64,000 bases of DNA from Laguncularia racemosa (Eukaryota; Streptophyta; Magnoliopsida; Myrtales; Combretaceae): positions 1,798,001-1,862,000 of the forward strand of contig JBBMOL010000073.1 in NCBI GenBank assembly GCA_037954665.1, read 5' to 3'. Below are positions 46,001 to 57,975 of this stretch, one piece after another. The notes beneath the pieces were generated by a model. It was not told the origin of the DNA and searched no databases. It saw only the letters and a list, made by a program, of their open reading frames with translations. A program made the position numbers and the translations under genes. How positions within the stretch are numbered: the stretch's first letter is position 1; each line of letters begins with the position of its first letter.

Positions 46001-47340
46001 TATGGTCTCGAATGTTTCATAACTTTCAACTGCATCTTTTCTACTAGCAAGGTTCTAGCAAAATTGATGCAGCTACCACTATCAATTATTAAGCTATAAA
46101 CTCTATGATGCACATGACACCGTGTATGAAAAATATGTTCACATTGGATCCCCTCACCATCCTCCTAGGGTTGTACACTAAGTACTCTCCTCGTGACATA
46201 CAACTCGCCACTCATGGGTCCCTCTAAGTCAACATCCTCATACTCTTTTGATGGTAACTCCTCTTCCTCCTCAAAGCTCACACTCTTTACATCCCCACTA
46301 TCACTAATTATCATAGCCCTCTGATTTGGACATTGGGATGCAATGTGCCTAAATCCTTAACACCTAAAACACTTAATATCTCTCGTCCTAGAAGGAGGTT
46401 TAGTGTCAATCTTTCCCTTAGGTGCAGCAATTGGATTCTTAGCCCTCACGTCCTCTTTAGGCTTTGAATCGATGGAGTTTTTCTTCCACGTAGACTTCTA
46501 TGGAGCTTTGGAAGTCGAGTCAGTCCTATGCTCACTCTTGTATTTTAACTACCGCTCTACTTTAATAGCTCTATACAGCAACTCTCCCATATCTAAGTAA
46601 TGATAAAGATCTACTACATCAACTATCTCCCTATTCATCCCGTTGATGAATCTAGCCATAGTAGCCTCATCATCCTCCTCAATTCTCACCCTAATCATGG
46701 TCATCTCCAACTCTTTGTAATAATCATCCACACTGTTATTCCCCTGAGTCAACCTTTGGACTTTCCTAAGCAAGTCCCTATGGTAGTGACTATGAATAAA
46801 ACGCCTCTGCATAATAGTTTTCATCTCCTCCCAAGTGTTAACAAGTCGCTCTCCATACCGCACCTATTACACACTAACTGATCCCACCATACTCTGGCGT
46901 AATCTGAAAACTCTACTGCAGCCAATTTTATCTTTTTCTCCTCAATGTAGTTGTGACATTTAAACACATAATCCATTTTTCTCTCTCACTCTAAATACAG
47001 CTCTGGATCATTCTTTCCCTGAAAGGTTGGGATTTTCAATTTAATACTTCCTAAATTACTATCACACCTCTAGATACTTCCCCTATCCTTCATGTGTTGG
47101 TAATCTCCATAATTAGATTCCTCACCTTCATCTATCCTAACCTCTCCCTTATTCTGTCTACCTACTCCTCGCTTGACAGTAGTACTACTAAACGATTCCC
47201 TACTCCTTTCCATCCTATCCATCCTTTCATAGATCTGCTCTAGTTCACCCGTTAGAATCCTCTTCATCTCCCCCATCAATTACTCAAACATCACCTGACT
47301 TTCTCCTCCATTATTGTTCTATCCTGACATAATTCTAAAA
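46000..47340 (-). pseudogene. gypsy gag and protease of exon-inserted element
   Basis: Gag capsid at 46863-46549: WEEMKTIMQRRFIHSHYHRD, LLRKVQRLTQGNNSVDDYYK and ARFINGMNREIVD, the retrotransposon gag motif. A zinc-knuckle remnant lies near 46370-46330. At about 46090-45930 the protease begins S-G-S-C-I-N-F-A-R then LQWLSDCGEVKVTK. Start region near 47340-47070. Stops and shifts throughout; upstream 46990-46860 is also degraded. Confidence 0.75.
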
Positions 47341-48068
47341 TTTGCAGCAAGCTAAGATCACAATTACAAGAAATATATATGTATGTTCCTCTCACCCACT
47401 CATGCATTACTCACAAATGATATGCTCACTATTTCACTCGTGTATAGCTCTCACAAAATATGATCTCACAACCCGCTTTTTTTGTAATTCTTTTGCTAGG
47501 AACTCAATTTGGAACTCCTAAACTCAAATCACTAAGTCAACACCTAATGATTACTATTCGGTCCAAAATCACAGTAAATGATGAAGTTACTAACTACACA
47601 ATCCTAGTTGATATGGAAAAGGATTCACCACTGAATGAATAGACAATCAAAGATTACTCCTACCACAAAAAGGAAATAAACAATATTACACCAATTGTTC
47701 AAGGAATGTGTAAACAATTCGGATACCAAAATTAGAACAATCAAGGATATACTTACGATGGGAATTGGAAATAATTGATATGGAAAGTAAATAAACTTAA
47801 CTAATTATGTAATTGACAATTCAAGAAACTATCTTGTGATTTCTGCAATTGTAATTCTTTCACGGCCGAATTCCTTTTTTTTTTTTTTTGAATTTCGGTT
47901 CTTGATTCTTTCTTTTGCAACCGAATTTGAATTTTTTTTTTTTTTTGTAGATAAGCCATGAATTGAACACAATTGATTGTTTAAGAAAACCTAGATACTG
48001 TCGACCCTAATGGATTGTAATGACTGAACAAACATGAATATTTTTTTATATGAATTTCTAACTATGAA

Positions 48069-48178
48069 TATGGAAAAGACAACAAACGAGTATGGAAAAG
48101 AACAACAGACGAAAATGGAAAAGACAACAGACGAGTATGGAAAAGACAATAGACGAGTATGGAAAAGAACAGCAGACA
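48069..48178. repeat. 22-bp tandem repeats in the gypsy leader
   Basis: About five copies of TATGGAAAAGACAACAGACG with small changes, just inside the primer site in the untranslated leader. Confidence 0.85.
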
Positions 48179-48222
48179 AATTAAAAAAAAAGAATAGAAT
48201 TTACTTGATTCAAGAAGCTGAA

Positions 48223-48234
48223 GCTCTGATACCA
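48223..48234 (-). other. Primer-binding site of exon-inserted gypsy element
   Basis: Minus strand TGGTATCAGAGC, a perfect initiator tRNA-Met type site two bases from the LTR. Confidence 0.9.
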
Positions 48235-48236
48235 AA

Positions 48237-48924
48237 TGATGCATGAAACCCTAGGTATATTAAACCTAGAACCCCGACAATGCTAGTTGGTTTCAATTAC
48301 CCCGATGATCGTCTTGAATAAGTGATGTGTAACTAGACCCTAATCAAACCTGTTAATTGTAACCTAAGTTATCAGTAGGTATTCCTAGTAATTCGGTTAA
48401 GAATTCTATGGAAAAGTTCTTTTGTAAAAGAACAAAAAGTGGTTTTCGTTTTACTCACGAAAAATGTGTTTTTCATATATCAAAGATGTCTTTGGCCAGC
48501 CCCTTGCATGGCTTTTATAGAGTCATACAAGAATATGGAAAACCTAAGTTGCCTAATCTATTTGTTTCCTTATCCTCATGTAACCGAATAAGCAACTAAA
48601 TAATATAAATTACAGACCAAAACAAACACTAAAAAATATAACAACAAACCCGCAAATTCCCTTTCTTATTTTGGTTCAATATATAATATTTCTTATTCTA
48701 GAACTTCAAATCCTTGCTTTTCTTCCATGGAAACATGAATTACATTAATAGGTGTTGGTTCTCCTTTCATGTAATTTGATTCCTTGGCTTGTAGATCCAT
48801 AACCAGTCCTTGTAGAGCTTCATTCATCCTCTTTACTCTAGCTCGAGTCATTGGTCCTCCAATTCCTTGCAATGAATCTTAAGTCCTTGGTCCTATCTTC
48901 TTAAGTGTTAGATAATCCTCATCA
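48237..48924 (-). repeat. 5' LTR of exon-inserted gypsy element
   Basis: 688 bp, TGATGCATGAAACCC to CCTCATCA, the same length as its partner. It abuts the primer site on its left and the TAAGG duplication on its right. Confidence 0.9.
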
Positions 48925-48982
48925 TAAGGTCTTGCTACCATGAACATGTTGTAATCGTAGTTATAAGGGTGGCCTTACTATA
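48925..48982 (+). pseudogene. MLO: MLO exon split by a retrotransposon, right part
   Basis: 48925-48929 is the duplicated TAAGG. From 48930 the frame of the left part continues S-C-Y-H-E-H then VVIVVIRVALL, matching (Y)EFxxxSCxHE...IxxR of the family. Where a donor is expected the text is CTATAAGTTC, so the GT appears mutated. Confidence 0.8.
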
Positions 48983-49111
48983 AGTTCTCATTCTTGTTAT
49001 CTATTTAAATAGCATAAAAACAAAAAACAAAACAAAAACAAAAAGAGTCCAAGTCATTTTGCTCTTCAAAAATTAATTTACTAAATTTCTTTCTATAATT
49101 TTGTTAAACAG

Positions 49112-49166
49112 GATCATAGTTCAAGTGCTTTGTTATTACCCTTCCCCTCTTTTCTTGGTAACTCAA
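49112..49166 (+). pseudogene. MLO: MLO exon: last membrane helix, QVLCYY...LVTQ
   Basis: Acceptor GTTAAACAG, donor GTATCA. After one base it reads IIVQVLCYYPSPLFLVTQ, corresponding to the QxLCSYxTLPLYALVTQ helix. It should join MGSYPRS of the last exon. Confidence 0.82.
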
Positions 49167-50238
49167 GTATCAACCCTATATAGATATATATATATATATA
49201 TATATATTGCACATATTCACTTGTATGCGTATGTTCCTCTCACGAAATTTTTGTTTAATAAAGAAAGAACTTGAAACATAATAATTTGATTTTAAGTGCT
49301 GGTAGATGTTTAATAATTGTTTTATGCCATTATTTTGTGTTATTCTTTAAAGTAATATGCTATGTATATGAACTTTCATGCAATAATGTGGGGAAAAAAT
49401 ATCTAAATTTTGTATATTTTTTCAATTTTACATTTGATGTTTGAAATTGCTAAATCTTATACCCCAATTAAACTTTTACTTGATAAATTTTACATTTAGG
49501 TTTGAAGTTAAATATTATACCTGATGAAATTTTTAATTATCAAATTCACTACCTTCATCATGATGAGCTAAATATGAAATCAAATATTGAGAAAGGTGGT
49601 GTGGCAAGTACTCATTAGACATGCTAATCACGTTTAGCAATCAAGAGAGGGGAAGGGGGTTGTGAGTTGATTGCTTTAAGATTAAAAAAAAATTCAAAAA
49701 TAATCTCCTTTTAATTACTAAGGTGGTGCAAAGCAATTGGAGTTGCAGTAGACTAAATAAATTGGAAAAAATTAAAGAGATGAGGGATGAAAAGATCTAA
49801 CATAAGAATTCGTAGTGCTTACTTTGTGTGTTGATTCATTCTTCTAACCTCTACTGCTAGGGATTGATCTAGTTGTCCTTACTAATCGTTCTACTATATC
49901 AAAAATCCATATCTTTAAAGTTACAAAGTCTACCATCACTTGGTATAATCACTTAGTACTTTGTCTATCTAGCTTTTCCAAAAGCTAGCTATAGAATTAT
50001 AGTGAAAAAATGTAACCTTGCAATAACAATAATAATCTAATATCAACGAACAAGGACAAAACAAAATATAAATCCTCGACAAATAATCTAATACCAACGA
50101 ATAAGGACAAAACAAAATATAAATCCTCTACAAGTATTTAAATAAAATACAATAAAATATAGAATTTAATTAACTCGTGTAGCTTGTATCATGCTCCGTA
50201 TGCATTCTATATCATATCTCTTGTCATAGATAGATAAA
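49167..50238. other. Start of the last MLO intron
   Basis: AT-rich intron sequence with a TA microsatellite at about 49181-49207 and a two-copy 51-bp tandem repeat at 50032-50133. No coding sequence seen. Confidence 0.6.
50032..50133. repeat. Two-copy 51-bp tandem repeat
   Basis: ATAATCTAATATCAACGAAC starts at 50032 and ATAATCTAATACCAACGAAT at 50083; both continue through AAGGACAAAACAAAATATAA. Confidence 0.9.
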
Positions 50239-50768
50239 TAGGAATGTAAGCGGGACGAGTTTGGGCCGGGATCAGCAATCCCATTACCCGTCCCATTATC
50301 CTATGGAGATTCCCAAACTCGGCCCAAACCTTATAAGGTTTTTTATAAAATACCTACTACCAATCCCAAACCCTGTAGGGCTCTAATAAATAACCTGAAA
50401 CTCGTTAGAATTTAAAAAATAATAATTCTATTATTAGTTTAAAATATTTACTTATTCATTATGATTATTTTTTATAAAATATAGCTTATGTTCTTGAAAA
50501 TAAATAATATTTGCACTTTTAATATATTTAATTATATGTATTTTAATATTATTTTAAAATCTACATGTTGATAAATAAAGTTGCCGACATAAAAAAAATT
50601 AATTATAATAAAATAAAATTACTAGACCAATCATATAACTTAATAAATAACACAAAAAAATATGGTTAACAAGTCTTAATAAAAATAGAAAAATTCTAAA
50701 CACATATAGCAAAGACATTAATCTTATATTTTTTGGAATTCTTACTTAACAATTGATTCTCATAGTCT

Positions 50769-53026
50769 TCAAATCCCATATTCTTCATCATCTATCTTTG
50801 AACCTATCGAAAGGGGAAAAAAAACCCCATAAAACACATTAGAGATTAAGCAAATAATAATTGCTCCATATATAAAAGAACTTATTATTGTATAATCAAA
50901 ATTTTTACCTCTCATCTCATTTGATAACCAACTTTGACTGCACATCAATGCTTCTATTGTATAAGGATTTAGCCTGCTTCTATGTGAGCTAATTACTCGT
51001 CCACTAGTACTAAATGCAGACTCAAAAGTAACTGTAGACACAGGAATAGCTAATATATCTTTAGCTAGTTCTTGTAATGTAGGATATTTAATTCCATTTA
51101 CTTTCCACCAGCTAAGAATATCAAAATCATCAGTCCAAGGTAACACAGCTTCTTCTAAATAGTGATCCAATTCCAACTTGACTTGGCCATCAGTATTAAT
51201 AGTGCTCAAGAATTGCACCAACCTTGATTTTCTTGAAGAATCAAAAGGAATAGTTTGAGTAGTTGCTAAAGTGTTCCCAAAAGAACTACTACTACTATTC
51301 AAACCTTTAGAAAGTCGAGATATACCCCTTGATTGATATTCCCGAACTAACTCATAACAAATGTTTCTAACATTTTGAATCTCTACAAATGCATTTACTC
51401 CATAAATAGAAGGAAACACAAAATCCACAGCCTTCATCTTAAAACGTAGATCCAAAACAGTATAAACCGCCATAATGATGTGTACATCACCCCAATATTT
51501 TTCAAACTTATCAAACATTTTCCCCACCATCATTCTAGTATTCACATCTGAAGAGCCTTTCCATTCAACCAATGATTCTCTAATCTCAAAAACCTTTTCA
51601 AAATAATAATTTGTAGTTGGATCTTGGGTACCAGAAAAAATATTGGTTACCTCATAAAAGATCGCTAACTTCTGGCAAATTGCTTCTGCTACCTCCCAAT
51701 CATCATCAGTGGGAAGACATTTATAATGCCTATCCATGAATTGAACTCTATAAAAAAAAAACTTCTTTGTATCCAATGGCTATCATCAACATGTTATATG
51801 TAGAGTTTCACTGAATTTTACAATCTAACGCAAGCTTTCTATCATATGGAATATCCAATTGCTTACATGCTTCTCTAAATTTCTCTACTCTTGATGGTGT
51901 TGCCGACCAAAATGCAACACTATCATGGACCTTCTCAATCGCACTTTCTATCACGGACAAACCCTCCTTCACAATTAAGTTTAAAATATGCACATAACAA
52001 CGTATGTGCAAGACCTTTCCCCGAAGAATTAACTCATCTCTTCTTAGTTTCATGGTCAAAGTTGTAATCATTGCATCATGCGTAGAACAATTATCTATAG
52101 TAATTGTAGATAATTTTTTATCTAATCCCCATCTCATCAATGAGTTAAACAAATAATCGACAAGTATCTCATTTGTGTGTAGCATTGGAACATACAAAAA
52201 ACTGCATAAAAATATAAAAAACCTCAATATAAGATAATTTTCCATTATTGATTATGAAAAGATAATATAAGTAAAGAATCTTACTCCATGAGTCAATTTT
52301 GAAGTCTCCAATTATGATCAATAAAGTGTGCTGTAACAGTTATATACCCCTTTTTTTCTTATTTAAAGTCTATAAATCCATTGTTACTACAACTCGAGAA
52401 TTTAGTGCTTTCAATAACACTCTCAATTTTTCCTTCTCCCCATTATAGATGTTCATGATTTCCTTTTTCATGGTGTTCCGAATAACATTTTTAAAAAGTT
52501 GTTGCATACTTTCAAGAAAATCCCTGAAATACTCATGCTCAACTATTGAAATGAGGTATTCATGAACAATTATTGCTTTTGCAAGTCTTTGCCTACAAAT
52601 ATCTTGATTGAAAGTCCAATTTCCTATGTTCAAACAACTCTTATTCTCATTTTGTCGTTTCTCAATGGATAGTAGGCATTGCCTTATGTCTTTCTGCTTC
52701 TTCATTTGTGTACACTTCTCCAAATGATTACGTAGATACTTAGTTCCTTGTATACTACCTGCTTTTAGTGTTTTGGAACAATGATTAAAGATAGCAACAT
52801 CCTCCCCATTAATCGTTTTTATCACCATATCATCCCATACAAGAGAAGTCAACTTACGTTTATTGGGATTATCACATTGATCTGCATTGCTTCCTACTTG
52901 AGAACTTGTTGTACTTGTGGAATTCGTTGTTGGTGCTTCTATTTCAGATCTGAGTAATGGTAATGGACCTTCCTCTTCCTCAACATCAATAGGATGTGCA
53001 TCAATGGGCATATCAAATTCATCCAT
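50769..53026 (-). pseudogene. hAT transposase (RICESLEEPER/Ac-like)
   Basis: Start at 53026. N-terminal BED-type zinc finger at about 52850-52730 (WDDMVIK, FNHCSKTL, YLRNHLEKC); the first zinc cysteine seems to be Phe (AIFNHC). A GT-AG intron at about 52281-52206 is plausible (ATGGA/GTAAGA to ATGCAG). The catalytic part 52245-51808 has TITIDNCSTHDAM and RCYVHILNLIVKEGL. A TGA replaces the Trp of R-W-N-S-T-Y near 51810 and a T/A homopolymer shift follows. 51776-50769 carries YKCLPTDDDW and the hAT dimerisation domain (DILSWWKVNGIKYPTL, ILAIPVSTVTFESAFS). Nearly complete but not functional as read. Confidence 0.85.
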
Positions 53027-53029
53027 TTA

Positions 53030-54350
53030 TGTATTATATAAAAGTAAACAAAAATGAAATTCATCAACTTATCCATATAAATCATAGAAAATATGTAAAC
53101 TAAGGTGAACTTTAATTCTCTCAGGAACTTCAATTCTCGCATTATAAATTCAAAGGCATAAGAAGTGGATGAATAATTATGTGGTATAATTCAAGAAGTA
53201 CAAAATCCATTATCTATGATTGTCACATATTAAATATATTTTGACACCAATGTCCAAGCAAAATGAATATTATCAGTCACAATGCTAATGACACCAATGT
53301 CTAATAGCTCAATCCTTATACTCTTGGTTGATAAATAATTAAGGTATAATATTCAAGAGCACTTGAACTCAACCAAAGGGTCCATATAATGCAGAAGAAA
53401 ACCAGGAGTTCACTATAGTTTATTAGGAAAGAGATGCTAAGATGTTAAGCAATGCAAACCCTATAATAAACGTTCATGGTCAACAAGTAATTAGTTAGAA
53501 GCAAGCTACTTTGACAAGAGCATAGACCTTGCCAGGCAATCCAATATGCGCATATAGTGATACTAGAGCTGCAACTTATTCAAGTGAAGACATTATCCAA
53601 AAACGAAAGAGCAATACCATTTGTCAGTCAGAAATGAAAGAGAAATCAAACATGAACAGAAGAAGAACCCAACCTAATCACAGTACTTAGTATCCTCAAC
53701 ATTACAGTAAAACTAACAATCTTAACACCTTATTCTAAAAACATAAAAACTCCGTTTCATGGATTCAATATCGCCAAAGGGCTTAAAGGGAGTGTTTTGA
53801 ATTACAATATAGAGTTAATAAGACTATTCTTGAACGAATATGTAAGAATGAAAGAACATATCCAAGTTAATAAAGAACGATTACCCGAAGGAGGACGACA
53901 AGGTTGTTAGAAGAGGTAATGGGCGTGGGGTTAAGGTTTAATTGAAGTGGGGAAGTGTGTAGTGTAGAGGAGGATTTGCAAAATGAATTGTTAGGTTTAG
54001 GGGGCAATGAAGAGAATGAGGGAAGCAGTGGAGGAGATTTTGGGCTGGACTTTCCTCCTAAAATTTGGAGCAATTGAGCATGTACTCCTTCTGGCCCATC
54101 CTCAAATATGTCCCAAAATATTATTAAAAGATAAAAATATGTAATGCAAAACCCGAACATAAATAGTATAGTAAGAGAATAGCATGTTCATATTTTTTTT
54201 TTTACTTATTAAATATATAGTTGTCAAATTGTTTGTCTTCAATATATTCGTACATGTTAAACATGACTCTACAAAGATATATCTAGTTATATTTTAACAA
54301 TTCATAAGTTTTATTATATTAAATATATAATAATATTTATTAACTAAATT
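53030..54350. other. 5' non-coding part of the hAT element
   Basis: Lies between the transposase start and the right subterminal region. No other gene seen. Confidence 0.6.
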
Positions 54351-54987
54351 ATATAAATATATATATGTCAACGGGTTTGGGATCCTAATGGGTTTAACAT
54401 TTGTCCCATTACCCTTCTCAAACCCTACAGAGTTTTTAAAAAGAAACCTATAACCTATCTCAAACCCTATAGGATACTACCTTATAGGGTTTTTAGTTGG
54501 ACAGGTGGGTCGAGAACCCCAAAAAACCCATCTCACTGACATCCCTATAGATAAATTGTACTTATAGTTGAATTACCAACAATTAACTTAAGATATTAAT
54601 GCAAAGTCCTTGATTTAATCCCTCTGAATGTAGCAACATAATATCTTTTACATCTAACTTAAATTCTTCAATTATATCCTAAAATATCTTAGTGATTAAG
54701 GTTAGCAATTTATGTTTATATCCTAAAATATCTTGATGATTAAACTAGGCAATTCATGTTACCATATCCTGTCTCATATCTATATCTAAATGAGTTGTAT
54801 CAAAAAAAAATCTCAACCCAAGACACAACTCATTTATTAATTGTGCATAAAAACCTAAATCCATGACCTAACTCGTTTAATAAGCACGTCTCAAATCCAA
54901 ATTGAACCCATTTATTAATTAAAAAATTATAAATAAGTCTATAAAATACATATTTATACAAAGTGAGAAGGCTAATAATAAAATTAA

Positions 54988-55540
54988 GGAAAAAATACAT
55001 TTTAGTCATTAACATTTATCTACTTTGTTGTTTCAGTCTTCAAACTTTTTTTTCATCTATTTCAGTTATCAATGTTTTCAAAAGCTTATAAAAAAATAAA
55101 ATTAAAATAAAAGCTTCTATCAAATCTATTAAGTTTTCCATCCATCCATAATACATATTAACTTTAAATTAGTCTACAATAATTAAAATAATAAAATGAT
55201 AAAATTAAATAGATTTATTTAAATAATATAACAAACAATAATATTAAATATATACAATGATATAATATAATGAAAAATAATAAAAAATACAAAATAATAA
55301 TTAAAATTTAGAAAATGGATTAGAAAAATTTATGTATACCCTAATCACCTTGGTTAACTAGCTTAAGATTAATTGGAAGCTAATGCATACTTAAGATAAA
55401 CAAAAAAAAATTAACATTTTCAATGAAAATTCTATTTTTGTAACGTTTTTAAAACATTGAGGATTAAAATGGAAGAAAAAAATCGAAGACTCAAACAAAA
55501 AAAATAAGTAAACGTTAAAAACTAAAAATGTAATTCTCCC
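54988..55540 (-). mobile_element. Mutator-like MITE, copy 2
   Basis: 553 bp with terminal inverted repeats (GGAAAAAATACATTTTAGTC at the left, GGGAGAATTACATTTTTAG from the right) and a perfect 9-bp duplication TAAAATTAA at 54979-54987 and 55541-55549. The interior matches copy 1 (32666-33191) in the reverse direction. The 9-bp duplication and long inverted repeats place it with Mutator-like elements. Confidence 0.85.
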
Positions 55541-55549
55541 TAAAATTAA

Positions 55550-57096
55550 CTTTTACAAATACTAATGATATAAGGCCTTGAAAGTTAATATAAAATGACA
55601 ATATAAATAATAGTCTTAGTGAAGTCTCATCATATATAATAAATATAAAAACTCATGGGTTTCATACTATAATTGAGTTAATTAAACTCATGACCTATTT
55701 TCTAACAGATCTTCAAGAGAGACAATCAAATAATTTATACATAAAAAAGAATTATATCAATGAAAATATATGCCATTGAAAATTTTATAAAAATATTTTA
55801 ATTTATTACATGTGTCTTTATAGAGCTAATCTTTTGTACATAAAAAACCTTCTACAATTTTTAGCTTCAATAAGTTGCAGTGTTGATCAAAGTTCAATCG
55901 CCCATACTAAGTACAAATTCTGAAGCTATCATAAATATTGTATGCCTAAGATATCACATGCCATTTCACAAATTGGAGATATCGAAATTAATTACTTTTC
56001 TAATAACTCAATACATTTAATTCAACTACTATATGTCACTCTTCATCTAAATATAACTCTAGTTCAAATTTGGTGGCATTCCAAAACCCTCATTATAGGT
56101 TTATAAACCAATCGAACATAGCACTCAACAAACATTTTAAAACAACAGAAATACTAATAATGTGTTGAAACCCCAACAAATCTAAAAGTCAAGACTATTT
56201 ACATGAATTATAAAGACTACTTGTCATCGAAGAAAGGGAGAATAAGAGATTGGCTTACTTTTATCATTGCTCCCAATATGTCAAGTACAACTCTCTACGT
56301 ATAATGACACAATACTTTTTAAATAACCAAAAGATGAGGAAAAAAAAATTGAATTTATCTAGAGGAAAAAGAAAAAAAAAAAGATGATGAACAAAGATAA
56401 AATAACTAAAAAGAAGAGAGAGAGATGTGATGTGTTGTTAGTGAAGTGTAGAAGAATCATAAAACCCTAAGTGATAAAATCAATAGCGCTTGAGAATAAA
56501 AAAAATAAAGAAAGTAAAAATATATATATTATTAATATTAAATGGGTTTGCGATTAGACCCTTAACCTATTTATGAGACTTGTTTAATAAATAAATTCAT
56601 AAACAAGTCTGAAAGCTAGATATAAACTTATACACAAATTTTGTCATATCTAAATGGGTTTAACTAGTTTGTGTGTTGTGTTTTTTTTTTTTTTTTTACA
56701 AAAACCTAATTACTTCACATTGTATTGTGTATAGGTTTCACAAGTCAAGTTTGGAATTATTAACCCTATTAATGATAGTAATCCTTGCTTTGATCCTTTG
56801 TTGATAGTAAATATCAAGAAATATTTTATTGTGTTAAATACCAAGTGTATTGATTCATGATAATCATCCTGTATATAACTTGTGATTTTACTCTTCATAT
56901 CTTTCAAATAATGATTCACTTTCCTCAAATGTCAACCCTTAAGTGTTTATGATAATCTTTGATATTCCCATGATATTTTAATCTAAGTTATGTGGAATGT
57001 GTCTTATATTATCCAAAGATACTCAACTAGTAGAGGTGAATCTTGAAATCAACTTATCTAACTTATACTTGTTTTATAATTAAAACTAAACAATCA
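55550..57096. other. Intron sequence, nothing firm
   Basis: AT-rich. A T18 run sits at about 56680-56697. Motifs such as TTTAATAAACAAGTC recall hAT subterminal repeats, but no ends could be paired. Confidence 0.4.
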
Positions 57097-57104
57097 ATTT
57101 GTAC

Positions 57105-57488
57105 TAAGGATATAAACAATTCAAATTACTCGTGAACTACTCAAGTTTGACTTGAGAATAGAGCTACTCGAATAGTTAATTAAGTTGAACTCAAGAATCG
57201 AAATGTTTATCTCAATTAGCTTACAAACCTAATCAAGCTCAAGTTAAGTATCCACACTATTTGAATTCGAGTCAATTTTTTATATTAATATTATTATAAA
57301 TAAAAGAAAAAAAATTAGATAAATCAAGCTTAAACATGCCTAATTAAGTTAAGTTTGATTTTATTGAATGCTACTTCAAGTTAAGCTCGATTCTAAGCTC
57401 AACTAAACTCGAGTCAAGCTCAAGTTTTGAAATTTCGAGTTAAGCTCGAGCTCTGTATTATCTCTAACTCAACTTGCTTACAACTCTA
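57105..57488. mobile_element. hAT-type MITE with CTCGAG-rich core
   Basis: 384 bp. Ends TAAGGATATAAACAATTCAA and, reverse-complemented, TAGAGTTGTAAGCAAGTTGA (the latter close to the usual plant hAT MITE end). Flanks ATTTGTAC and ATCTATAC are an 8-bp duplication with two changes. The core is rich in CAAGCTCGA and CTCGAGT motifs. Confidence 0.6.
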
Positions 57489-57879
57489 ATCTATACCTAT
57501 ATATGGAAATGCTAGATTATGTTGATTCCAACTTCTGATAGTCTATTTTTGACCATTGCTTCCAATTTTACCTATAGTTCTTGTTTCTAACCTAAGTCCT
57601 GATAACTTTCAATTCTAATAATGGGTTCTAATTTGCATTCCAATTTAGATTTCCTAACTATGATTGCTAACTTCGATTATGACCATTACTTCTAATTCTT
57701 ACCACAAGTTTAAATTGTACCTCACTTCTAACTTCTTATTGACCTTTATTTTAATTATTTCTGAACTACCTTCCAATTACTCTAAATATTTTATCCCTTT
57801 ACAATTATGCTTCTCATTCAAGCATATGTTCATACTACATTTACTTTATCCATATTATTATTGAAAATATATTTCTTAT

Positions 57880-57975
57880 GTTTAAATATATAACCCACAC
57901 ACTTAAATAAAAATATTAGATATAACATAACTCTTGTTGTTATCATCAAAACCTTTAGCTAGAGAACTTAAAAGA
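57880..57975 (-). repeat. Fragment of a SIRE-like LTR end
   Basis: CACACACTTAAATAAAAATA... through GTTATCATCAAAACCTTTAG and AGAGAACTTAA parallels the outer end of the LTR at 4350-4416. Only about 95 bases are similar, so it is a truncated relic. Confidence 0.5.

Larger units (their letters stand above)
44454..48924 (-). mobile_element. Ty3/gypsy element inserted in MLO exon (4471 bp)
   Basis: LTRs 44454-45141 and 48237-48924 (688 bp each), both starting TGATGC, flanked by perfect 5-bp duplications TAAGG (44449-44453, 48925-48929). On the minus strand: primer site, leader with 22-bp repeats, gag, protease, fused RT/integrase end, polypurine tract GAAGAAGGAGGGAA, 3' LTR. RNase H and integrase core are missing, so this is a deletion derivative that must have moved with help from another copy or lost the part later. 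Confidence 0.9.
50239..54547 (-). mobile_element. hAT transposon, complete ends, mutated transposase
   Basis: 4309 bp with terminal inverted repeats TAGGAATGTAAGCGGGACGA (left) and, reverse-complemented, TAGGGATGTCAGTGAGATGG (right), and a perfect 8-bp target duplication TAGATAAA at 50231-50238 and 54548-54555. Subterminal regions are full of CCCAAACCC/GGGTTTGGG-like motifs, as in Ac-like hATs. The transposase is on the minus strand. It lies in the last intron of the MLO-like gene. Confidence 0.93.

Noticed and set aside
54780..56700. A second hAT with ends near 54780 and 56700 containing the MULE MITE
   Set aside because: Weakly similar GTTTAATAA/GGGTTT motifs in inverted order, but no convincing terminal repeat or 8-bp duplication.
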